Position numbers and translations under genes: made by a program
Shown here: positions 1-10,500 of the stretch, in pieces
Numbering within the stretch: position 1 is the first letter of the stretch
How the letters are laid out: the number at the start of each line of letters is the position of its first letter
Notes under the pieces: generated by a model
What the model saw: only the letters and a program-made list of their open reading frames with translations
Databases searched by the model: none
What the model was told of the DNA's origin: nothing
Source of the DNA: Pyxidicoccus caerfyrddinensis
GTDB lineage: Bacteria; Myxococcota; Myxococcia; Myxococcales; Myxococcaceae
Assembly (NCBI RefSeq): GCF_010894405.1
Contig: NZ_JAAIYA010000015.1
Location: 41,640-73,834 of the forward strand
DNA length: 32,195 nucleotides
Direction of reading: 5' to 3'

Positions 1-167
1 CAGGGCAATGGCCACGCGCGAGTCGGTGGTCACGCCCATGCCGTGCAGGTGCCAGGCGAGCTGATTGGCGCGCGCGTCGAGCTGCCGGTAGGTGAGCTTC
101 TCGTCACCGAACTCGACGGCGACCTTGTCCCCGTGACGGGCCACCACCTGCGCGAAGACCTCGGGCA
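1..167 (-). repeat. Left copy of 167-base perfect direct repeat
   Basis: Bases 1-167 are identical to 3172-3338. The copies are 3171 bases apart, exactly 1057 codons or one NRPS module. The sequence encodes the start of an A domain (from about FAQVVARHGDK through HGMGVTTDSRVAIAL). The left copy may extend past the window edge. Beyond base 168 the two modules remain very similar but no longer identical. Confidence 0.95.
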
Positions 168-1559
168 GGGTGGAGCCGCGCGGGTAGTCGGTGGCGGTGG
201 CATTCCACTCCACCAGCACCTGCTGGCGCTCGGCCGCGGACAGCATGGACACGGAGGCGAGGGGGGCCTCGGGCCGGGCCACGAGCGCTTCCACGAGCGT
301 GCGGAAGTGCTCCGCCATCCGGCTGATGGTCGCCGGCTCGAACAGGTCGGTGTTGTAGCCCAGCGAGCCCTGGTAGCCCTCCGACGAGTCCGTCAGGCCC
401 AGCTCCAGGTCGAACTTGATGGCGGGGTTGCCCACCTCGAGCGGGCGCAGCGCCAGGCCCTTGCCCTGAGCCGACGCCGTGGGCGCGTTCTGCAGGGCGA
501 AGATGACCTGGAAGAGCGGGCTGCGACTCATGTCGCGCGTGGGCTGCAGCACCTCCACCAGTCGCTCGAAGGGCACGTCCTGGTGGGCATAGGCGCCCAG
601 CGAGGACTCCTTCACCTGCCGCAGCAGGTGGACGAAGGAGGACGGGGCGTCCACGTGGGAGCGCAGCACCAGCGTATTGACGAAGAAGCCGATGAGGCCT
701 TCCAGCTCTCCACGCTGACGGCCGGCAATCGGCGAGCCGACGGTGATGTCCTGCTGCCCCGAGTAGCGGGACAGCAACACCTGGAAGGCGGCAAGCAACG
801 CCATGAAGGGCGTGGCGCCCTCCTGCTGGCAGAGCGCCTTGAGCTGCTCGGAGGCAGTGAGCGAGAGCGCGACGGGCACCTCCGCGCCGTTGAACGTCTG
901 CACGGGCGGGCGGGGCTTGTCGGTGGGCAGCTCCAGGGTGGTGAGGCCGGAGAGGTGCTGCTTCCAGTAGCCGAGCTGCTCGTCCAGCACTTCGCCCTGC
1001 AGCCACTGGCGCTGCCAGGCGGCGTAGTCGGCGTACTGGATGGGCAGCGTCGGCAGGGGCGAGGGCCGGCCCTGGGAGAAGGCCTCGTAGAGGGCGGCGA
1101 CTTCACGCACCAGCACGCCCATGGACCAACCGTCCGAGACGATGTGGTGCATGTTGAGGGCGAGCACGTGCTCGGTGGCGCCCAGCTTCAGCAACTGCGC
1201 GCGCACCAGCGGTCCGGTGGCGAGGTTGAAGGGGCGCAGGGTCTCCTCGCGCAGCCGTCGCTCCAGCTCGGCGCGGGCGGCCTGGGGCTCCAGGTCGCTG
1301 AGGTCCACCAGTTCCAGCGGCAGCTTCCCGTGAGGAGAGATGAGCTGGAGGGGCTGGCCCTCCTGCTGGGTGAAGGTGGTGCGCAGGGCTTCGTGGCGGT
1401 GCACCAGCTCATCGAAGCCGCGCTGCAGGGCCGCCACGTCGAGCAGGCCGTCCATGCGCACGAAGGCGGGCATGTTGTAGGCGGGACTGTTGGGTTCGAG
1501 CTGGTCGATGAACCACAGCCGCTGCTGCGCGAAGGACAGGGTCAGTGCGCCCGTGCGGG
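1..1559 (-). other. NRPS module C-A, cut by left window edge
   Basis: A complete LCL-type C domain (SFAQQRLWFIDQLEPNS at residue about 6477 on; HHIVSDG at 1129-1149, residues 6607-6613) and about the first 65 residues of an A domain, up to the region just before motif A2 (HGMGVTTDSRVAIAL). The specificity pocket lies outside the window. The visible A-domain start is identical in DNA to that of the preceding module over 167 bases, so a related A domain is likely, but this is inference. Confidence 0.88.
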
Positions 1560-4500
1560 GCACGGGGACGATGGCGGGCGCCAGGTTCCCCGAAGCGGAC
1601 TCCCGTGCGGAATCGACACGCGTTGCGAGCGCCTCGAGCGTCGGCGCCTCGAAGAGGACGCGCAGGGGCAGCTCCACGCCGAAGGTGGCGCGCAGGCGCG
1701 AGATGAGCTGGGTCGCGAGCAGCGAGTGTCCACCCAACTCGAAGAAGTTGTCGGATACGCCCACGCGCGGCACGCGCAGCACCTGGGCGAAGACTCCGGC
1801 CAGCAGCTCCTCGGTGGGTGTCCTCGGGGCGACGTAGGCCGCGTCCGGAGCGGACGACACCGCCTCCGGCGCGGGCAGCGCCTTGCGGTCCACCTTGGCG
1901 TTCGCAGTCAGCGGGAAGGCGTCCAGTCGCACCAGCGCGGAGGGCACCATGTACTCGGGCAGCCGCTGCTTCAGGTGAGCGCGCAGCGCGGGGACGTCGA
2001 GTGACTCGGGCGCCGCGACGTAGCCGACGATGCGCTTGTCTCCGGGGACGTCCTCGCGCACCAGCGCCAGGGCCTCTCCCACGCCGACGAAGGCGCGGAG
2101 GGCGGTCTCCACCTCGGCCAGTTCGACGCGGAAGCCGCGCACCTTCACCTGCGCATCGACACGGCCGAGGAACTCCAGCACGCCGTCACCCCGCCAGCGG
2201 GCGAGGTCGCCCGTGCGGTAGAGGCGGGCTCCGGGCACGCCGGAGAAGGAGTCGGGAACGAAGCGCTCCGCGGTGAGCGAAGGCTGGCCAACGTAGCCCC
2301 GAGCCACGCCGTCGCCGCCGATGAACAGCTCACCCACGACGCCGACGGGCACGGGCTGACCGGAGGTGTCCAGCAGGTACACGCGCGTGTTCCCGATGGG
2401 CTTGCCGATGGGCACGGAGGTGCCGACGTGCTCCACCGAAGTCATGCGGTGGGTGGAGGCGAAGAGCGTGGTCTCCGTGGGGCCGTAGCAGGCCGTGACG
2501 GGAATGCGCAGCTCCTCGAGGACGCGGCGCACGTGCGGCGCGCTCACCACGTCACCCCCCGTCAGCACCTGGCGAAGGGAGCGCAGGCTGAAGAAGTTGT
2601 GGTCCACCACCTGGGTGAAGAGGCCGGCGGTGAGGTGCAACGTCGTCACGCCGTGCTTCACCAGCACCGACTCCAGCTCCTTCAAGTCGGAAGGCGAGTG
2701 CGGCGGGAAGACGACGAGCCGCGCGCCGTGGAGCAGCGGGCCCCACAGCTCCAGGGTGGAGGCATCGAAGGACACGGGCGCGATGAGGAGGAAGGTCTCA
2801 TCTGGGCCGAGGTGCGCGTAGTCGTTGCCGAAGACGGTGCGCAGCACGGCGGCCTGAGGAGTGCCGACACCCTTGGGCCGGCCCGTGGTGCCGGAGGTGA
2901 AGTCGATGTACGCGAGGCTCTGGGGCAGCGCGGCCACGGGCAGAGCCGACGTGGGCTGGCCCTCCAGGGATACGTCTCCCAGCACCACGGTAGACGGCAC
3001 TTCAGCGGGCAGCTTCGCCAGCAACTCGCGCGAGGTGATGAGCACGCGCGGCTGAGCGTCCTCCACCATGGCGGCGAGGCGCTCACGGGGATACGACGGG
3101 TCCAGCGGGACGTAGGCGCCGCCGGCCTTGAGGATGGCGACGAGGGAGACAATCAGCTCCAGCGAGCGCTCCAGGGCAATGGCCACGCGCGAGTCGGTGG
3201 TCACGCCCATGCCGTGCAGGTGCCAGGCGAGCTGATTGGCGCGCGCGTCGAGCTGCCGGTAGGTGAGCTTCTCGTCACCGAACTCGACGGCGACCTTGTC
3301 CCCGTGACGGGCCACCACCTGCGCGAAGACCTCGGGCACGGTGGAGGCGCGCGGGTACTCGGTGGCGGTGGAGTTCCACTCCACCAGCACCTGCCGACGC
3401 TCGGCCGCGGTGAGCATGGAGACAGCGGAGAGCGGTGCCTCGGGCCGGGAGACGAGCGCCTCCACGAGCGCGCGGAAGTGCTCCGCCATCCGGCCGATGG
3501 TCGCCGGCTCGAACAGGTCGGTGTTGTAGCTCAGCGCCCCCTGGTAGCCCTCCGGGGCCTCCAGCAGGTCGAGCTGCAGCTCGAACTTGATGGTCGGGTT
3601 GTCCACCTCGACCGGGCGCAGCGCCAGCCCCTTGCCCTGCGCCGAGGCGGTGGGCGTGTTCTGCAGGGCGAAGAACACCTGGAAGAGCGGACTGCGGCTC
3701 GTGTCCCGCACGAGCTTCAGCTCTTCCACCAGTCGCTCGAAGGGCACGTCCTGGTGGGCGTAGGCACCGAGCGCCGACTCCTTCACCTGTCGCAGCAGGT
3801 GGACGAAGGACGCGCCGTGCTCCACCTGGGAGCGCATCACCAGGGTGTTGACGAAGAAGCCGATGAGCCCCTCGAGCTCCGCGCGCTGCCGGCTGGCGAT
3901 GGGTGAGCCGACGGAGATGTCCTGCTGGCCCGAGTAGCGGGCCAGGAGCACCTGGTATGCGGCGAGCAGCGCCATGAAGGGTGTGGTGCCCTCGCGCTGG
4001 CAGAGCGCCTTGAGCTGCTCGGACGTGGCGCGCGACAGGACCACGGGCACGTGTGCGCCGTGGAAGGTCTGCACGGGCGGGCGGGGCTTGTCGGTGGGCA
4101 GCTCCAGGGTGGCGACGCCGGAGAGGTGCTGCTTCCAGTATGCGAGCTGTGCTTCCAGCACCTCGCCCTGCAACCACTGGCGCTGCCAGACGGCGTAGTC
4201 CGCGTACTGGATGGGCAGCGGCGGCAGGGGCGAGGGCCGGCCCTGGGTGAAGGCTTCGTAGAGGGCGGCGACTTCGCGCACCAGCACGCCCATGGACCAG
4301 CCGTCCGAGACGATGTGGTGCATGTTGAGCGCGAACACGTGCTCGGCGGTGCCCAGCTTCAGCAGCAGCGCGCGGACCAGCGGGCCGGTGGCGAGGTTGA
4401 AGGGCCGGAGGGCTTCGTCCCGCAGCTGTCGCTCCAGCTCGGCGCGGGCGGCCTCGGGCTGCAAGGCGCTGAGGTCCACCGTCTCCAGCGGCAGGCTGGC

Positions 4501-7500
4501 ATGCGGTGCGATGACCTGGAGGGGCTGGCCCTCCTGCTGGGTGAAGGTGGTGCGCAGGGCTTCGTGGCGGCTGGCCAGCTCGGAAAGCGCGCGGCGCAGG
4601 GCGTCCGTGTCGAGCGCTCCCTCCATGCGCACGAAGGCCGGCATGCTGTACGTGGAGCCGCCGGGCTGGAACTGGTCCAGGAACCACAGGCGCTGCTGCG
4701 CGAAGGACAGCGGCAGCGGGCCCGTGCGGGGCACGGGGACGAGCGCGGGCGCCGTCTCCGGGTGGGAGGCTCCCGTGGCGTCGATGCGCTCGGCGAGGGC
4801 GGCGACGGTGGGCGCCTCGAAGAAGGCGCGCAGGGGCAGCTCCACGCCGAGCTGGGAGCGGATGCGGGAGATGACCTGCGTGGCCAGCAGCGAGTGTCCA
4901 CCCAGCTCGAAGAAGTTCCCGGTGACGCTCACCTGGGGCAGTCGGAGGATGGCCGCGAAGATGGCCGCCAGCTTCTCCTCGGTGGGCGTGCGCGGAGCGA
5001 CGAAGGAGTCGGCGGACGAGGCCGCGTCTGGGACGGGCAGGGCCTTCCTGTCCACCTTGCCGTTGGGCGTCAGCGGCAGCGCCTCCAGCACCACGAAGGC
5101 GGAGGGCACCATGTACTCAGGCAGCCGCTGCAGGAGGAAGGTGCGCAGGGCGGCGGTGTCGAGCGAGGCGGGAGCGGTGACGTAGCCGGCGAGGCGTGGG
5201 GCGCCAGCGACGTCCTCGCGCACCAGGGCCACGGCCTGCGTGACGTCGGGGAAGGCGAGCAGGGCGGCTTCGACTTCGCCCGGCTCGATGCGGAAGCCAC
5301 GCAGCTTCACCTGCGCATCGGCGCGGCCGAGGTACTCCAGCGAGCCGTCGCGAAGCCAGCGCACCTGGTCCCCGGTGCGGTACAGGCGCGCGCCCGGAGT
5401 GGAGGCGAAAGCGTCGGGCACGAAGCGCTCGGCGGTGAGCGCGGGCCGGTCCAGGTAGCCGTGGGCGAGCTGCGCGCCGCCGATGAACAGCTCTCCTGGC
5501 ACTCCCGGCGGCACGGGCCGCAGGTGCCCGTCGAGCACGTAGAGGCGGGTGTTGGCCACCGGCCGGCCGATGGGCACGGTGGTGCCGCGCTCCTGGCCTG
5601 TGGCCAGCGCGGACGTGGCGTCGATAGTGGTTTCGGTGGGGCCGTACAGGTTGACCAGCCGCGTCTCGGGCAGCAGTGCGCGCAGGCGCGGGGCCAGCTC
5701 GGAGGCCAGGGCCTCACCGCCGCAGAACAGCCAGCGCAGGTGCGTGGCGGCGCGCAGTCCCTCCTCCTCCAGCATGAAGCGGAGCATGGAGGGCACCACC
5801 TGGAGGACGGTGACGCGCTGGCGCACCACGCAGGCCACGAGGGCGGCCGGGTCGCGATGGGCCTCGGGCGGAGCGAGGACGAGGGGCGCGCCCACCATGA
5901 GCGAGGCCCAGCACTCCCAGACGGAGGCGTCGAAGCTCAGCGGCGTCTTCTGCAGCACCCTGTCTTCGGCGGTGATGCCGAAAGCGGAGAGGAACCACGC
6001 CATGTGGTTGACGAGGGCGCCATGGGGGATGACGACGCCCTTGGGCTGGCCGGTGCTGCCCGACGTGTAGATGACGTAGGCGGCGTCGTCCGCGGTGACG
6101 GAGACGGCTGGTGCGCCCGTGTCCTCGCGCGAGAAGGAGTCCTCGCTGGAGTCGAGGCACACGACGTCCGTGCCCTCGGGCAACAGGCCCAGGAGGGAGT
6201 GCTGGGTGAGCAGCACGCGGGCGCCGCAGTCCTGGAGCATGAAGGCCAGGCGCTCGCGCGGGTAGTCCGGGGCCAGCGGCACGTAGGCGGCGCCGGCCTT
6301 GAGGATGCCGAGCAGGCCCACCACCATGTCGGGGGAGCGCTGCACGCAGAGCGCGACGCGGTCGCCCGTGCGAACGCCCCGGCGCAGCAGGAGACGCGCG
6401 AGCTGGTTGGCGCGCGCGTCCAGCTCCCGGTAGGTGAGGCGTGCGTCGTCGGACTCCACGGCCAGCGCATCCGGAGCGCGCCGCGCCTGTGCCTCGACGC
6501 GCTGGTGGACGCATGCGTCGCCCGCGAAGTCCGTGGCGGTGGCGTTCCACTCCACCAGGACCTGGTGCCGCTCCGCTTCCGTCAGCAGGGAGATGGAGCC
6601 CAGCGGGGCCTCGGGCCGGGCGACCAGGGCTTCCACCAGCACGCGGAAGTGCTCGGCCATCCGCGCGGCGGTGGCGCCGTCGAACAGGTCGGTGTTGTAG
6701 CCGAGCTCACCCCGGTAGCCGTCCTGGAACTCCGCCAGGCTCAGCTCCAGGTCGAACTTGACGGCGCGGTCGTCCACCTCCAACGGGCGCAGGGCGAGTT
6801 CGGAACGCGGCTGGGCGCCGGCGGCGGCCTGGACGTTTTGCAGTGCGAAGCTGACCTGGAAGAGCGGAGCGCGACTCCGGTCCCGCTCGGGACGCAGCTC
6901 CTCTACCAGTCGCTCGAAGGGCACGTCCTGGTGGGCGTAGGCACCCACGGCCGTCTCCCTCACCTGCTGGAGCAGCTGGCGGAAGGACTCGCCGCCGCGC
7001 ACCTGGGTGCGCAGCACCAGCGTGTTGACGAAGAAGCCGATGAGGCCTTCCAGCTCGCCACGCTGACGTCCAGCGATGGGCGAGCCCACGCTGATGTCCT
7101 CCTGCCCCGAGTAGCGCGCGAGCAGGGCCTGCCAGGAGGCCAGCAGCACCATGAACGGGGTGACGCCCTCGCGCTGGCAGAGCGTCTTGAGCGTCTGGGT
7201 CAGGGCTCGCGGCAGGTGGACGGGAAGCTGGCCGCCATGGAAGGTCTGCACCGGTGGGCGAGGCTTGTCGGTGGGGAGCTGCAGCGTCGCGGCGCCCGCG
7301 AGGTGGCGGCGCCAGTAGCCGAGCTGGGCATCGAGCACCTCCGCCTGCAGCCACTCGCGCTGCCAGACGGCGTAGTCGGCGTACTGCACCGGTAGCGCGG
7401 GGAGCGGTGAGGCCCTGTCATGGCGGAAGGCTTCGTAGTTGGCGGCGACTTCACGCACCAGCACGCCCATGGACCAGCCGTCCGAGACGATGTGGTGCAG

Positions 7501-10500
7501 GTTGAGCACCAGCACGTGCTCGGCCGGAGCCAGCCGCAGCAACAGGGTGTTCAGCAGCGGGCCCGTGGCCAGGTTGAAGCGGTGGGCGGCCTCGCGTGAG
7601 AGCAGGCGCTTCGCCTCGTCGAGGGCGGCCGCTCCGTGGGCGCTCAGGTCCACCACGGGCAGCGGCAGCTCGTACGCGGGAGCGATGTGCTGGACGGGCT
7701 GGCCCTCGTGCTCGCGGAAGGTGGTGCGCAGCGACTCGTGGCGGCGCACCAGCTCGGCGAGCGCGCGCTGGAGCGCGTCCACGTGGAGCACGCCTTCCAG
7801 CCTCACGCCGATGGGGATGTTGTACGCGGGCGTGCCGGGCTCGAGCTGGTCGATGAACCACAGTCGCTGCTGGGCGAAGGAGAGCGGCAGCGGCTCCGCG
7901 CGCGAAACGGGCGTGAGCGGAGGCGGCTCGGGCAGCTCGGCCAGCCCGCGCTTGAACAGCGCCCGGTGGACCTCGCGGGCGCGCTGGTGCAGCTCGCGCC
8001 AGGTGAGCGTCTGGCCGTCATGCTCCGCGGCCACCGCGTCGGGCGTGAGACGCGCCTGCGCCTGGACGAGCCGGTGCAGGCAGCCGTCTCCCACCGTGGC
8101 GGCGTCCGGCTCCCTCCAGGCGTGGAACAGGAGGTGCCGTTCGTCTTCCGTGAGGAAGGACACGCGGGAGAGCGGGCGGTCCGGATTCGCCAGCGCCGAC
8201 TCCAGCAGCACGCGCAGGTGTTCAACCATCCGCGCTGCCGTCGTGGCATTGAACAGGTCGGTGCTGTACTCGAGCTGACCCTTGATGCCCTCGCCCCGGT
8301 CGGTGAGGGCCAGGGTGAGGTCGAACTTCGCCGAGCGATGCTCCGCCGTGAGGGGGTTCAGCTTCAGCCCCGCGCCCATCATCTCCGGCATGGGCGCGTT
8401 CTGGAACGCGAGCATCACCTGGAAGAGCGGCGTGCGTCCGGCCTCGCGCTCGGGGCGCAGCGCCTCCACCAGCTTCTCGAAGGGCACGTCCTGGTGGGCG
8501 TAGGCACCGAGCGTCATGTCCCGCACGCGGCCGAGCAGCGCGCGGAAGCTGGGGTCTCCGTCCAGCTTCGTGCGCAGCACCAGCGTGTTGACGAAGAAGC
8601 CGATGAGCCCTTCCAGCTCCGCATGCGTCCGGCCGGCGATGGGCATGCCGACGCTGACGTCGTCCTGCCCGGAGTAGCGGGCCAGCAGCGCCTGGAAGGT
8701 GGCGAGCACCACCATGGAGGGCGTGGCTCCCTCCTGACGGCACAGTGCTTCGAGCGCATCCGACAGCTCGTGCGGGAAGTGGAACGGATGCCCGGCGCCG
8801 CGAGTCGACTGCGTCGTGGGACGCGGCCTGTCGGTGGGCAGGGCGAGGGCGCGGGGCGCGCCGTGGAGCTGCTGCCTCCACCAGCCCAGCTCGGCCTCCA
8901 GGGCCTCGTCGCGCAGCCAGTCGCGCTGCCAGAGCGCGAAGTCGGCGTACTGCACCGGCAGCGGCTCCAGGCGCGCGGCGCGGCCCTCGGCATGGGCCGT
9001 GTAGAGCGTGGCCAGCTCCTGGACGAGCACGCCCATGGACCAGCCGTCCGCGATGACGTGGTGCAGGGTGAGCAGCAGCACGTGCTGCTCCGCCGACTGG
9101 CGCACCAGGAGGACGCGCCAGAGCGGCCCCGTCTCCAGGTTGAAGGGCTGCCCGGCCTCGTATTCGAGGGCGCGCTGGAGCGAGTCCTCACGCTCGGCTT
9201 CGGGCAGGGCCTCCAGGTCCACCCAGCCCGCGGGCAGGGTGGGGCTGGCGTCGATGACCTGGACGGGCTGGTGCTCGTGCTCGTGGAAGGTGGTGCGCAG
9301 GGACTCGTGGCGCTGGAGCAGCTCGCGCAGGCTGGTGGCGAGCGCGGGCACGTCGAGCTCGCCGTCCATCCGCACGGCGAAGGGGAGGTTGTAGGCGGTG
9401 CTCTCGGGGTCGAGCTTCGCGAAGAACCACAGGCGCTGCTGTGCGAAGGACAGCGGCAGCGGCCCGCCGTCCTTCCGGGGACGGAGCAGCGGCTGGGAGG
9501 TGGAGGTCCGCGTGCCCGCCTGCGCCTCGATGCGCTCTGCCAGCGCCGCGATGGTGGGCGCGGCGAAGAAGTCGCGGAACGACAGCTCCACGCCGAAGTG
9601 CTGGCGGATGCGCGAGAGCACCTGCGTGGCCGTCAGGGAGTGGCCACCCAGATCGAAGAAGTCGTCCTCCGCGCCAACGGTGTCCAGGTGGAGGACGCGG
9701 GCCCAGAGCGCCGCCAGCTCGCGCTCGCAGTCGGTGCGAGGCGGACGGGAGGGGACGCGGTCCTGGAAGGCCGAAGGGGCCGGGAGTGCCTTGCGGTCCA
9801 CCTTGCCGTTGGCGGTGAGCGGCAGCGCGTCCAGGCGGCCCAGGGCGGAGGGCACCATGTACTCGGGGAGCCGCTGCTTGAGGGTCTCGCGCAGAGCGTG
9901 CAGGTCCAGCGACGGGGGCGCGACGACGTAGGCGACCAGGCGCTTGTCGCCGGGCGAGTCCTCGCGGGCCACCACGACGGCCTCGCGCACCTCGGGGATG
10001 GCGAGCAGGGCGGCTTCGACCTCGGACAGCTCGATGCGGTAGCCGCGCACCTTCACCTGCGCGTCGGCGCGGCCGAGGAACTCCAGCACGCCGTCCTGCC
10101 GCCAGCGGCCCAGGTCACCCGTGCGGTACAGGCGTGCGCCGGGCACAGAAGAGAAGGGGTTGGGGACGAAGCGCTCGGCGGTGAGGGCGGGCTGGCCGAC
10201 GTAGCCACGGGCGAGACCGTCACCACCGGCGAACAACTCACCGATGACGCCCGGGGCCACGGGCTGACCGGAGGCGTCCAGCACGTACACCTGGGTGTTG
10301 CCGATGGGCCGGCCGATGGGGACGGAGGTGCCCACGTGGGACACGTCCGTCATGCGGTGGCAGGAGGTGAAGAGGGTGCCCTCGGTGGGGCCGTAGCAGG
10401 CCGTCACCGGAATGAACATTCCTTCCAGCACCCGGCGGACGTGGGGGGCGCTCACCACGTCACCGCCGGTGAGCAACTGCCTCACGTTGCGCAGCGCGGA

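Noticed and set aside
4051..7395. Long plus-strand open frame antisense to the NRPS
   Set aside because: Its translation is a Gly/Arg/His/Gln-rich mirror of the NRPS codons, repeats with module periodicity and matches no family. It is a by-product of high GC content at third codon positions.
8200..9470. Lone C domain considered as an epimerisation domain, since it follows a T and precedes a C
   Set aside because: It carries a normal C1 motif (SFAQQRLWFF) and HHVIADGWSMGV rather than the E-type motif, and is followed by an A-domain start, so it is a true C domain.
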